Assembly: GCA_905331475.1 (NCBI GenBank)
Contig: CAJNYU010003364.1
Coordinates: 434,001-498,000, forward strand
Direction of reading: 5' to 3'
Origin: Rotaria socialis
Lineage: Eukaryota; Rotifera; Eurotatoria; Philodinida; Philodinidae
Length of the DNA: 64,000 nt
Positions 40,801 through 54,393 of the stretch are shown here, in pieces. The notes beneath the pieces are model-generated. The model was not told the DNA's origin. It worked only from the letters and a program-made list of their open reading frames with translations, and did not search any database. Positions within the stretch are counted from its first letter, which is position 1; each line of letters starts with the position of its first letter. Made by a program: the position numbers and the translations under genes.

Positions 40801-43800
40801 ACAAAAATAAACAAAATTAGACTGAGTCTTTCATTCTCGTGTTGATATTACTACTAAAAGATATAAAAAAATCAAATGAATTTGCAATAGAAATTGACAG
40901 TTTACATTTGTAACATAGACTCTTTGTCCACAAATTTTTGCATATCTTATTTTAAACTCTTTTAAAGTGATTTTATATTCTTGTTCTTGTTTATATCTAG
41001 TCGAATAAAGTAAAAAGTGATTCAAAAATCTTAAATGCTACTTTACTTGATCTTCTCTTGGCTCTAAAACTCTTCGAACATGTTCACCATTTTCAAAAAA
41101 CATATATAACGAAAGATATCTTTGATTTGAAGCAAAACTAAAAATGAAACAAAGAGTAACCTTCAAAAAAGATCATAAAAACAAAATTGTTTACAATCGA
41201 TCAACAATTGATATATCTGATCCATATCGTTTTTTAATATATAAATCAAATTCATCAATTATTTGCTGCTTTGTCTGAATTGAATTAGCAACCATATCGT
41301 ATCTAATAAGCGCATTCGATGGTGAAAGTCTTCTATATAGTTGAACATATTCTTCATAGAGTCTTTTCTCGTCACATATTTCAACATCCGCATCAAATAT
41401 TGAACTAACAGGACGATGATCAGATGTTTTAACTTCAGCACGTCCATAGTATAACTGTTTAATTTGAATATTAGGACATGTAGTACGCCAAAGTACACGA
41501 TCCGTGTATGATGGTGTACGGGCTTTTTCGCTTGTATCATATTCATCAGAACCGATATCATATTTATATGTTGGAGGAAATCTTATTTCACCTTCTTCAA
41601 AATCACGAAAAACCTTCAAAAAAAAACAATATTTCGTTTTTTTTCAAAATTTTTTAACTTGAAAAAATGAACAGACTCGTTTTTCTTGGAGTTCTTTTTT
41701 TAATTGATCATATTCGAGTAATTCTTTATAAGATCCATTTCGAACAAAATATTCAACTTGTGCACGTGGAATTGTTAATCGATAGTTAAAGTCACCCAAA
41801 AAGAATATATGATCATGCCAAATTGCTCGTGATGGCTGTATACATAAATGTATATGAATTGAAAATAAACCAAAATAAAAACACAATTTACCGGTTGAAA
41901 GGACAGTTTTTCCATCATCAATTTATAGTCTTTATTGCGTTCGCTGTATTCATTTTGCCCAGCTGTAAAATGAGCGCATATAAAACATATAGAAGTATTG
42001 TGTAACACAAGACGAATAGCAACCTAAAGAGATAAAGAAAATAAATTTTCACATAGAAGAACACTGTTCACGTGGTAACATATTGATTTTAGTATAAAAC
42101 AATAGATTTTTATCAAAAGAAAAGTCGTTATCTGCATAAAAAGAATCATAATAGAAAGAATAGCTCAGACAAACAAGTTAAAAATAGAACCGAGAAAAAA
42201 AAATTGCTGTAAATTTTCATAAATAATGAAAAATATGCTAACAGAAATATATTGTTACGAATTATGGAAATTATTTTTGATTCAGCTTGACTGGACTAAT
42301 TAGATAGTTTATTTGTAGAAAAAAAGAAGAAGATTAATTTTTATTCTTTATTTAATTCATTAATATGGGGATCCAATAAGATAGTAAGTCTACGTTGAAT
42401 AACTCGATAAAGACAAGAGCTAATAAACTAAATTTGTCAACTATGGAAATAGAAACCATTTCTATTATCTTTGCGTCTGTTGTTAGAGATGACGCAACTA
42501 GTTTCAATATTCATTATTTTTGCAAGATTTAAAAAAAATTCTATTTCAATATAGTTTTGATATCTACTTTAGATAGATGATTCTCCGATCCATAGCTCGT
42601 GACACGATTCAAATAATTGCTTTCTCATATTCTAAACGCTTAGAAATGGTATGGTGCATCATCAGGTCGCATCATACAGATTTCTATTGTATTTTTCATC
42701 AAAATTTTCTTGCTATAAAAGATCGTTTTCATGCATTTCAAAATCATTTTCTCCTGTCTTGTATCATCAGACAAAAAGCCATTTGAATTTCTTCTCATTC
42801 TATTATTATCAGAAACCGCAAATCATCAGCTGCTGTCATCGCTAATGTATTCAAGTCACACTTGCTATTCTTCAGTTCCAGTGCTACCATTCAAGATATG
42901 GAGCATGGAGAATAATCATTGTAACAAGAATTTCTATGATCTTTAGTGAATTGACCTGTCAATTATATCAGTCGAAAAAATATTTATGGAATTCTATTAT
43001 TAAGAAAATAAATCTAATCTTGCACATCGTTATTTTAATGAATCATAAGATTTGTCATTTCTTTTTATATGAATATCGTAGCGAATATTAATTTGTTTGA
43101 TGTGTTAAGTTCTTTTCAAATAGTTCATTACTTTACTTTTAAAATCAAACTAGGAATTGAAGGCTTCTAAAGGAAAATTGTAGTGCTCATCAATTTTTCC
43201 ACATATAGTAAATGGCTAAACTATTATACTTGTTTTCTAGTTTATTTAAATTTCTCTGGTGAAAGTGAGTACGAGAAAACTCAAATTGTAGAATTTCAGC
43301 ACGTCCAAAAGAATGCACTCATGGATGGAAATGAAGTAATGACTGAAATCCACACCAGTACTCCTAACTAGGGGTGGTACGTTTTCGTTAATTTAAATTT
43401 AACGTTAACTGAAACCGTTAATTCGTTAATATCAACGGTTAACGCTTTTAGTTAATTAACGCCGTTAATTAACTCGTATTAAATTAAACGATCTATCCCT
43501 ACTCCTAACTACATTCTAATAGTCATAATTCTGATGACCGTCTTCAGTGTTAGAATGTGAAAACTAGAAAACAGACAATGAATAAATTAGCAGGACTAAA
43601 ATCAGAATCAATTAAGAAACAGCTCAGTTCTTTTTTTAACTTTAGATGGTTACTTCAAAAAACTTGATCTAATGATACAGTTTGAATACAAAATAAGACG
43701 AGAAAGAAGATTACTTTGGCCTCGCACCTTAGAATATCTATTTTCAAAAATATTACCGAAGAAGATCGAAGATCAAAGTCTGGCACTACTAATACAATGT

Positions 43801-46800
43801 TACGTACAAAGAACTTAATGAACTATCAGTGATTAATCAAATATCATTATGGTTTCATTAGCGTACCTGTGAAGAGCATGCAAGTCAGCCTAGATAAGTT
43901 TGAAAAAGTCAACTATAACTTCGATATATTTTCTACTTGTAGACAAAATACATCTCGGCTAGATGTTGCGTAATTTGTATCAACTGAAGTGTTTACAATT
44001 GAATCGAATGCGTATCACTAGTGTTGTAGTAGCTCAGAAGATTATAAAAGAGCCCACGTATTTCATAGCAACTATCGTACAGTCAAAAAGAAACATGACA
44101 TATGCAATAAATAGCTTTCTTTCTCCTAAAACTTTGTTAGATTAGAATTTAAAGATCATTCTTATCAGCAATAAAATGATATCATCGACTAGTTTATAAA
44201 GTATCAACGGAAAAGGTGTTTTAAGTGTACGGTTCGTCTAATGACTAGTAAACTATGAAAGCACTTCAAGTTATTCAGTACATTTGCAAAAGGTTAATAT
44301 TCTATCAAGGAGTTTTGCAATCTAGGCCAAGAATCAAATAAATCTATAGTCAACATGTCCTAAACTACAGTTGTTTTGAAGAATATTCTACTGTGAATCT
44401 GTTTAAATTATTAGGAAACGAAAGTCTATCAGACTTACTTTGGAACAAGGACAAATATAGGATGAATTTTCTTGGCTGATCACATATCATATAAAATCAC
44501 CATCTGCTTTTCTATATCATATTAAAATTTACGAGTAGATAAATATCCTCGGTGAATAATTCATTCGCATATCCTTTAATTTTTCTGAGCACGAAACTTA
44601 TTCATATTGTTTGTTTTGGTAATAAAACTACAACTTGAATCGTTATGTCTACATATGATTACTGATCCGATGATATACTGTTTTCATCAAATAAAATAAC
44701 GCAGTCATCATTTGTTTATCGACTAATATTTTCTCAATTTTAATAACACTATGTTCTAGTACGCAATAATTTTGTTGACATGTACGTCCGGTAAAACAAT
44801 ATTAAATTGTCAACAAAGCACGGAAATAAATACTTACACATCCTTTATTCCCTAATGTACCACCCATTCCAGTTTTAACTGTATCGATGCCAACGTTTCT
44901 ATAAAAAAACAAGTATAACTATTTAAAAAACTGTTTTCTTTCACATATATATGTATATACTTGACGTATGGTGCAAGATCTCGTCGAATAAATATTGCTA
45001 AACATACACCAACCAGTTGATCCATACCGAGTAGAATATATTCTGTATCTTGATAATTTTTTTTGAAATAATCTTCTACATTTTCAACCCAACGATTAGC
45101 ATTAGAAGAACTAATTTAAATAAAAATTTTGTAAAAAAAAAACATTCTTCTATTTGCCAAAGAGTCTTCACCTTTTTGAAACTATATTCGACGCTGTTAA
45201 ATCGCATATTTCTTGAAAACCAATTGCTACAATATCCGGACTAGATTTCTCATAATCGCTCGCAAGATATCCTATAAATAAAGCTCAGAAAAATAAATGG
45301 GAAATAAATTTTCTCTTCAAACAAACCATTAGTTTGAATTGCATTAGGTTTTCTTAAGTTTGTTGACATATTGTCTGGTCCATGAAATAGCCAAGCATCA
45401 AGAATAGATGGATATTGATGTCCTAATGCTGGATTTTTATCTCCATTTATATTCCATGTGCCAATCGATATACGAAATTTTTCTTTTCGAGTATAATTTC
45501 GACGAATTTTAAACAATTCATTTAAGATGAAACCATCAGCTAGAGAATAGATTTAATTAATTTTCAAAATCAACAATCTTTACTTTAGGCAATAACTTAC
45601 ATATAACGTAAGGAGTAAAAAGAGCAGCAACAGAACGTTCGTGTAAATAAGAATCTTTTGAATATGAATAAATTAATGTTTGTACTGATTGTTGTTTGTC
45701 ATCATCACGTAAATTATTTTGTATTGCACGACCCACACTACGCTGAATATCCTTTGCCTATAAATGATAATAGCAATTGAATTATTTTCTAATTTTTTGC
45801 AATAAAAAGCAAACAATGGAGTCAAAAATTATATTTACTTTAATTAGTCAGTACGAATAGAATTTATCAACTGATACAAAAAACTTCTCATAGTTAAATC
45901 GTATACTTAATTCAGGTAAAACATTGTATCCATTTCATATTCATCTTTTTTATAAGTATGACTAAACTCAAAGATGATCTACATGATATTGAACTATCGT
46001 AGAAGCTGTTTTTTCTATATACATAATTTAATTATATTAGGTTTTGACATGAATTTTACTTTGAAGTTGATTTGAGTAAAATAAATTCAAAAGTTTCTTC
46101 GTTTGAATGCTGAAAAGTCGCAGATTGCTATAAGCTCATATACTGCAGCGTAAAGACAAACTGCTGTCTCGCAAAATTCTTCAAGGAGTTTGTTACGGGC
46201 TGATGCCCTCACATACTATTATTCTCTTTTCATGTATTCTTCTATCTGGTCATCCGCCACATCTATCGGTGTTGTCTTCTCGAAGGAGGAGAGATGTGTG
46301 CGTTATCTATTGTTTGTTTTCTCCTTTTTGTTTATTGTTAAGCTAGGGAGTTATCGTTTTTCTCAATAAAGAGAAGAGTGAAGATATCAACCCTAACAGA
46401 GTTCAAACACAAATGTTTTTATAAACAGTAATCTGCTTCAAAACGCTAAAAATAAAGGCCCGTGTTTCTTTCGATCCGATTTAATTTTTTAAGGCGGGTG
46501 ATGGACTCATTTATCCACGTATTTTAAACTATGAAATTCTAAATTGCAGTGCAATCCGCATCTCCAATAGAAATGTTTCAATCAGATAATAAAATCATAT
46601 ATTATTGATGCAAATGAGAAATTCTTACTTTACTTCTTTGCCCCAATGCACCGGTACCAGTATAGATTCTACTAATATGATCACCATTTTTAACCCACAT
46701 TCCTCTTAATCCATCTGATATATAATACGAATTACATTGTTTCTTTAAAGCTTGTAATTGCATGAATAAAACATTGGAACCGATGGTTAATTGTACATTA

Positions 46801-49800
46801 TTTGTTCTATCAAGACAATCGATACAGTTCATACGAAAAACTCCTTTTTGTGTGCTATATTTTGCACCATTCATCCAAGTAAAAAACCCTTGTTGATGCA
46901 GTCTCTCTTTAATCGGATAATTTACATTTTCAATAAACAGTTTTTGAACGAATTGTTCGGCTGTGAAATTTTTAATTGTGCGTGATTGCTCATGATAATC
47001 AAACCAAATGAAATCTCGTTCATTTAAATGATTCACGGATGATTGTTGACTATTTTGTGTTTGCCTCGATGTTTTAACAAGTAAATCAAATAAATTTTTA
47101 TATTCATTTCCAATTCGTTTTTCATGATCACGTCGTTCAACTAAATTTATTACGAGTAAACGACCATAATGGCAATAGAGATGTTTGAAATGTCTAAGAA
47201 ATATTAAGTTTTTTTTTGTCTTTTAGACTATAGGATGAAGAATTTATTTACTCGAAAAAAGCTTTATAACTAAGCGCTTCGCTTCGAGATATATTGATAC
47301 GGTGTGTAGCAACCTAGAAAAAATATACATGAGCGTATAAAGAAAATAAATATAATAAAAACATCTGTTACGATTCTCTTTATGGAAATAAATTCGAAAT
47401 ATGTATTCTCATTTTATTTAATAAATTAATTTCGAATACTGCCACTTCTATTCGTATAGACCGAAATTAATGCTGCTGTGAATGCTTACAGGATATTATA
47501 TTCGAATTAGAAATTTCTATTGTTCTGGAGGAAATGCTGTTTTCAATTGATTTATTTCTTTGTCATCAAAAACTAGAGAACTCTAACTATATTGATTTCG
47601 AATATGATTACGAGAAACTAAATGGAGCCTTCTTACATTAATATTATTCTAAAAAAAAACGTTTTCATTAAGCTGTTTATTGATTCGAACAGGTTATAGC
47701 GCATATCAACGTTTTAAAAAGTAAAAATCTTCAATATTATGATATTATTTAACTTAAAAGCTCGTTCGTCGAAACAAGATTATTAAATAAAACACAATCC
47801 AAAGTACTCTATTATCTCAGTAGATGGAAGATGCTTTTAATCTCACGCTAAATAACCTAACATACCAATATGGAAGGATCGAAGTGGCACTATTGTGGTC
47901 ATAGTCAGTATTGGCACGTAAAAATGTACCAGAAATAAATATATTTTGTTATAAAAATGTCAAGCCGTATCTTATACGGGTAACATTTGGTTGGAATTTT
48001 TTCCAAACAAACTATAGTTTACACTGTATTTTAGCATATTAATTCTGAAAATGATGTTTGCTTGCATTAGAACAAAAACATTTTAATAGACAAAACCAAG
48101 TAATACTAGCCATTTATGGCATATTTTACATAGACGCGACCATGTATTAAAGATAAGGATTCTATTCAGTAGGCCTAAAAAGATTGCGTGTAACTCTGTT
48201 ATCTCATATCGTTAGACCACTTACAACCAAAACAAAAAAACAGTTAGATGAAAGAATATAAAACGCAGGGTTTTAATCGATAGACGAAGCGCCTGTTTCT
48301 AGTCTTACTTGAAATCGTGGTTGATGCCAAAAGATTGGTATTGAACCACGAATAATAATAAAAGATGAATAACTATGTTGCTGAGGAATAAGAACGATCT
48401 AAGAACAAATTATATTAAAGGTTACAAAAAAAACATTTCTATCGAATGTATTACCTGTTCTGTTTCAACAAAATTTGCTACTGCACCATCATCGTTAACA
48501 CCACGAACATTAAATCGTGTACCAGCTCGTTCACAACTCAATCTAATATAAAGATCAGTTTTAGAAAAATATTAACATCAACTATTGGCTCTACCTTGAT
48601 ATTAACCATAAATCAATATCATCATGCTGGCTTCGAAAGTTTTCAATACCTCCACACATTACTTTAGGTATCCAGTATCGAATATCAATATTATATTTTA
48701 GTAGTGGTAAAGATAAACCACGGTTCCTTGAAAATGAAAAAAAAACAATTTGTTGAATAACAAATAAAATTTGCAAATGAAGTTTGTTTTGAGATTTAAT
48801 TACCAAAGACAAAATAAATGCTATTCCTATTAGATAGATAGGTTTAATAAATCAATTGAGAACAATATCAAATTCAACCTGTTGTGTCATTACAACAAAG
48901 GAACTTCTTTTAATTATTTAGAAATCAGACAATAAATTAAAATTGACGATTAGATAAAATGCAGAATGTAATACTGTAGCATTTGTGAATATTAAATGCT
49001 CTTGAAGGTAGTTGACAATCCTAGATTCTCTATTACATTCATCGAACAAAATATGGTCAATACAAGGCTAGATATTTAAATTTTTTATCGTCTAACCTTA
49101 TAACCTTATAACCTTTCTACCTCTGATCGTTTTGTTTTTAGAAATATCCAATAGTGTTTTTTTCGAGCTCTGGATTGTAATGGTGTCTGATGACGAAGAA
49201 AATGAATCTAATATCATACTCTTCCATTGACCTAGAGATGTGTGAAAAGTTATTTCTTTTGTCGTGTCTTGATCAAAGTCTATAGACGACTCTTTCAGCA
49301 TTTATTTGTATTGTATTCTGATGGGTGTTATTTATAAGATAGTATTCAACTAGAATCTCCTTTTTCGATTAGACTAATCGTAATCTGACACTAATATTGG
49401 GTCATGAATCACCAGTATTTTGTTTTATTGTTTAGAAATACCATACTTAAATTCTATGCAATAGTGATAAAAGGCCAGTAGATTGTTTCTAATTATGAGT
49501 AAAAGCAATTAAGTTGTTTCCAAACGATATGAAAACAAAATAAATGTATCTAACCCAGCGCATAATTGAAAACTTAATTATAACTACAAAGATGCTACCA
49601 AACATAGAACTCTAATAAAACTCATTTCCAACAAATATATTTTTCTTAGTCGATCGGAACAATAATGCGATAAAAAAAACAACTGATACAAAATTTTGAT
49701 CTGCGTTCAATAATACTTTCATGCAAAATATAAATTATATCTATATTATGTTTGTTTTATGGATGTCGCTTATTGCATATAAAGTAGTATATATGAATTA

Positions 49801-52459
49801 AAAGTATTTTAACAACTTGCACTCATTTATCCTTTGAAACACTTGACTATTTAATTGAAATATACGACTCATGGGGGAAACGGTGAACTTCTGGGTTTAA
49901 AGTTACTTTGAGCTATTTGAAGTAATCTACTTTGAAGTACTTTGGCATACTTTTCTACTTCAAGTTCGCCGTTTCCCCCTTGACACGAATATATGACTAC
50001 TCTAACGGTTATGTACTCTCCGAGCCAAATCAGATGCGATTCTCTTCGTGTCATTTTCAGACTTGTTAACAATAAAAGCTATTCATACACTGAGGACAGT
50101 TCTTCTCATGTTTCGCATTCAAAAATGCAGTAAATAAATAAACTAACCAAAAAAAACGTATGTCACTATCATGTCCTTGCTCCATTCGTTGAGCACATAA
50201 TGTAATATCGTATGGTTTATCGAAATAATGTTTATTATAATTTGATTCAGGTTTGCTGTACTTCGAATAATAGAAGCATCCTCCTTGAAATAATTTCCTG
50301 GATTAAAAATAAATAATATAAAAAGAAAAAGAATTGTCCGAAAACGAAGGTTTACTACTTTATTCCAGAAACATAAGTTTCATCTTCTTGACAGTCACGC
50401 AAAGGAACAGCTGCAATTTGTAAAATGCCTACACAAAATAACAATAATGAATTGGAAATTTTCATTTAATCTTCATACGAATAATATTAGCATCAAACAA
50501 TCGTCCAATAGGTGTTTCTTCGGTGACAAAAATCATATAGGCACGAATAATAGCAGCGGCTATAAACAATGATAATAACATTCTTTTCTATTTCATTTTA
50601 ATCTAATATGATTTATTACCATTGGTGCTATTTGTTACATTGTTCAATACTAGTATGCCAAGAAATGCTTTAGCACGAAATAGAAATGCAGTTGGATGTT
50701 CAGATTGTTCATTAATACCTTGAAAAAGAAAGAAAAAGATTTTAATTTCTATAAAACAAATATTTTTTTTACAGCTAGATTATTTATTGACACAGCAAAA
50801 AGTCGTAGATGCCCTAGAGCATATTTCTTTTAAAGATCGTAATTATTTTCAATGAAAATACACTCACGAAAAATATGAATCATCTTGCATTTTAACAACA
50901 TCTTTCGATGAGTCATCTATCAACAGTTTTGAACTATCAGATTTCGATAAATTAGAAAACAATATCTATCATTATTTACTTTTATTTTATAAAATAAATT
51001 CATTGAATATTGAAAACACTCTAACCAAGAACTACGTGAAGACTTTTTAAACATTTGTAAACATATTCATTACCATGAATATTATATATATTATATATAT
51101 ATATATGTCAGAGTTAACATGAGAATTTCAGTTGAGCTTGGAATGCGTGAAAAAAATAATTAATTGAAAAAATATATTTTTCTTTTTTTTCTGTTCGTGA
51201 TAATATATTACAATGAATCAGACTAGAGAAGAAATATTTCTCAGATAAATTCAATGCCTCCATATCCCCATAGCTAAAAAGATAGACAGATTTGAATTAT
51301 ATAAAAACTCATTGTAAAAAGATTCAAGGAATAATTCTCAATATAAAAATTTCTAAAGTCAGATCTCAACAAAAATTCTATTAAAAAAATTANGCTTTTA
51401 TCTTTTTTTTTGTATTTGTGCTGAAGAATAATTGGAGTATCATGCAGGCATGCTTGTCAATTGAGAATGTCTTCATTGTACTCAAATTAGTTTTGCAATA
51501 GATGAATACCAGACAGTAGACAACAATATAATAAAATAGAGAAATTCAAGCGCTATCAGAATATACTTTAGGCTGATCAGAATTTTTGATCCCAATGTGA
51601 ATAGAGAAGAGGAAGAAGTACCGTGGCCAGAACTTTCGGTATACCCTAAGTAATTATACTTTTCTAGCTTCTCGAATATCAATATACTAGATAAAATATT
51701 CACACATTGAAATCAACTCTTTCACTACGCACAAAACTAAGTGAACCTCGTTGTTGTAATCATTTTCAAAACGAAATTCTGTGCATGATTGATCACAGTT
51801 ATGGATATTTATCACTTTCGGAAGTTGTATGAATGGTAATTTACTACGTTAAATATTTTCATTCAACCGTCAATTGTAATGTACACATACTACAGGCGAC
51901 ATTTATAACCATTAAATTTCACATGAAAACTTTCATAAATTTTAATTTTACTAAAATGTTATATCATAGCTACATGAATTAAAATTTGTTACATCAAAAA
52001 TTTGATGTATTTTGATCGATGAATAATCATCTGAGAAAACTAATCGAGTAATCTTCTTTCAAACTTACGAACACTTTGTTGTTCAGTATTATAAAATCTT
52101 GAAGCTTGTGTTCCCATTGCACTTAAAGATGGTGATGTCTCTGGTGACAATTTCAAGTCATCTAATAGACTTATTGTGAATGGAAGTATAGATGTATCAA
52201 CACTATTCCTTTGCGATTGTGTTAGATATCGTAAATAGAGTACACTTGAATTAGTTGATGATGGATCAGCTGATTGTTGCAGTTGAATATAAAATGATGC
52301 ATAGCCTTGTTGAAAATATTGTGCTTGTGATGTATCATACGAATGAAATGAATGAATAGGTTCAGTTTTTCGATACACTATTACATTCCAACTGGAAACT
52401 GGAGTTTCAACCGGTAAACTTGGTCGCTTTGATCCAGTTGTTAGTGGATTAGAAAACAT
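37897..52459 (-). CDS. SYNJ: Synaptojanin (Sac1 plus inositol polyphosphate 5-phosphatase)
   Basis: Two-headed phosphoinositide phosphatase that strips PI(4,5)P2 from endocytic vesicles so that clathrin can be shed. Exons from the ATG at 52459: 52069-52459, 50620-50718, 50479-50559, 50359-50428, 50149-50297, 48595-48726, 48455-48542, 48309-48398, 47252-47313, 46629-47193, 45601-45757, 45327-45539, 45172-45271, 44961-45110, 44838-44898, 41892-42023, 41677-41835, 41195-41613 and 41047-41137. Tail exons lie near 40900 (uncertain), about 39915-40031, 39780-39857, 38498-38650 and 37897-38455. The Sac1 catalytic motif reads [11 protein letters not shown] (CX5R). The 5-phosphatase motifs are [24 protein letters not shown] and SDHRPV, all intact. 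The tail has PTRPPPPVP (SH3 ligand type), LVDLGD and a terminal FDPFG, fitting AP2/clathrin partners. Exons around 40.9-41.1 kb do not fit in phase, so the RRM-like region is unresolved. A one-base problem near 50149 is listed under findings. Confidence 0.88.
39169..39551 (-). CDS. Possible alternative terminal exon of synaptojanin
   Basis: On the minus strand, an open frame from about 39551 to a TAG at 39169 encodes about 120 acidic residues with coding-like composition ([40 protein letters not shown]). It lies inside the intron between tail exons at 39780 and 38650, on the same strand. The frame stays open upstream to the splice donor at about 39779, so intron retention would also read into it. 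Mammalian synaptojanin 1 has two C-terminal isoforms, which makes an alternative tail reasonable. It could equally be a small independent gene or chance. Confidence 0.35.
43369..43501. mobile_element. hAT-like MITE, 133 bp, in a synaptojanin intron
   Basis: Ends are TAGGGGTGG and, inverted, TAGGGATAG. Perfect 8-bp duplications CTCCTAAC stand at 43361-43368 and 43502-43509. The interior is a series of CGTTAA/TTAACG palindromic motifs able to fold on itself. No coding capacity. It shares the TAGGGGTG terminus with the fold-back element at 5043-6106. Confidence 0.85.
46191..46398 (-). mobile_element. Solo LTR, 208 bp, in a synaptojanin intron
   Basis: Begins TGTTACGGG and ends CCCTAACA, an imperfect inverted TG..CA terminus typical of retrotransposon LTRs. 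It is flanked by 5-bp duplications GAGTT at 46186-46190 and 46399-46403. AATAAA near its 3' end on the plus strand could be its polyadenylation signal, so the element itself may lie in plus orientation. No internal region, primer-binding site or second LTR is present, so LTR-LTR recombination is the likely origin. Confidence 0.8.
49873..49979. repeat. Fold-back MITE-like repeat, 107 bp
   Basis: An 18-bp terminal inverted repeat, GGGGGAAACGGTGAACTT (49873-49890), matches 49962-49979 with one mismatch. The interior repeats ACTTTGA-like motifs. No clear duplication flanks it. It lies in the 1.4-kb intron between synaptojanin exons at 50149 and 48726. Confidence 0.75.
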
Positions 52460-52786
52460 ATTGATTTATAATTTAAACAAAGCGAAGTAAAAACCGAATA
52501 GCAGTAAAATAATCTTTCTTTATTTAATGTATACTTAATAAAAGGAATAAAAAAGAGAATTCTTCTATTTGAAATTCGGATTGGTTTTACTCGTAAGCCA
52601 ATGAAAAAGTTTAAAAAAGTAATTCTATTTATTTTAAAACATTTACTTTCCATAAAGCAAATAAAAGAATGATTTGTGAAACAGCAACGAAGTAAAATAA
52701 AAACACCGATTTAAACGGGAAATGATTGATGTCACTATCTTCAGTACGATATTTAACTTGTATATGCGCAATAGATTTTAGATAAA

Positions 52787-54393
52787 ATGATAATGAATAG
52801 TGGAACTAACATTAGTGGCCATACAAGTGATGATGCTTTGAATGGAAATCATGGACCAACAGAATGCGAAGTTTATACGGAACGTCAGTTGCAAAGTGCA
52901 TTTTACACATCAACTGTAAATAAAAATATAATTTCGAACTGTTCATTAGATTTTATATTTTTCATATTAGATTATTGATCCTCAACAAATTATGATATCA
53001 GCTGTACAACAACAACCGATTATTGAACAATCTGAATCACCTAATTTAATACAACAATATCCTGAAGAAATAGTTGCATGTTTACCACTTAGCGTTGGCC
53101 CGAATATGATACCAACGCCTTGCACTCAAGCACCAGTTACATTGCAAGAACAAATAGTTAACTCTGGTGAATATGCTTCAGGAAATCAACAGTATGATCC
53201 TTGTCTCCCAAATGTTTCTTCAACAATTATTAATCTGCAAGAAAAACCATTATTAGAAGGAACTATCGGAGTAAGTTTTCAATATTAATCAAATCTATTT
53301 GATAAAATTGATTTAAGTATGATTCTTCATCATCACCAATGAATATAAATTTGAATCAAACAACAGAGTCACCCAATCAATCAATATTAGAAATAGACGG
53401 TAGAGAAAATGCAGTAACACCGTTTATTTATGATTTGAAAAAATACAAATATAATTATTTTTTATCGAATCTGTCATGTGCATTTGAACAAAATCAAGTA
53501 AGATTCGGTGCACCAAAAGGGTTATGCACATTAAATGATGATCGTCTGTTAGTTGCAAATTTTTCTACTAATTCACTTTTACTTATCGATTTAAATGGTA
53601 TCGTTCATCAAATATTTAAAGACTTACCGTCACCAAAAGCTGTTGCGTATTATTCATCGAATCCATCACAAGCCATTGTTGCTACCAGAAAGGAACTTAT
53701 TATTCTAGATTTAAATACGAGCCAAATTGTTGCAAAAAGTAATCTTGCAGGATTTTATCCATGGAACATTCAATATATTGCAGAGACCAATATTATTGCA
53801 GGTATGTCTCAATGGCATTTTGTTTTTAGATTTTATTTGAACTAGAATAAATAGTTTTGATAAGTGATTGTTTATCTGACTATTTAGCATGTGATCCATC
53901 CAGTGAACGTATTGCGTACTTCGACAAAAATCTAATGAACATCGGCGAATGGTCATTTAACAGTCAACATCAGCAAAATTCTGATCTATCACAATCAAGA
54001 GTTCATGACAAAGTCTATCCGTATGCAGCATATTACTTTCCTGATAATACATCATTTGTATTGACATGCTGTAAAGATCGATTTGAATTTAGCCAAGTAG
54101 ATGATAACAATAAAAAACTAAATAGTTTCAATCTACCTATAAACATGAAATCATACTCGTTTTATGTTGATGGTGCAAGTAGATGCTTATTACCTGACGC
54201 AATTAATCATCGTTTACTTTCAATCGATAAAAATTCAATAGTTGAAGAATATAAATGTGATTCAATTCGCGAACCATATGCAATATCATTTTTATCAACT
54301 GGAACAATGTGTATTACCGATCATAGCACATCATATGGAACGAATGGTGGCATATCAATAATTAGTGAAACTGATTTAAGAAACAATCAATAA
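52787..54393 (+). CDS. Beta-propeller-like (NHL-type) protein
   Basis: Four exons join in phase: 52787-52915, 52971-53270, 53318-53801 and 53888-54393, giving 472 residues and a TAA stop. The first about 170 residues are Gln/Pro/Asn/Ser-rich and probably disordered. From about residue 180 the sequence shows repeating four-strand blade phrasing: APKGLCTLNDDRLLVANFST, then NSLLLIDLNGIVHQIF, PKAVAYYSSNPSQAIVATRK, RCLLPDAINHRLLSIDKNSI, and EPYAISFLSTGTMCITDHST. This fits NHL/SGL-type propellers, usually binding platforms. No RING, B-box or membrane segment is seen. The ATG at 52787 is followed closely by another (52793). The gene is divergent from synaptojanin (ATG at 52459), with about 330 bp between them, so a shared promoter region is likely. 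Function not assigned. Confidence 0.7.
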
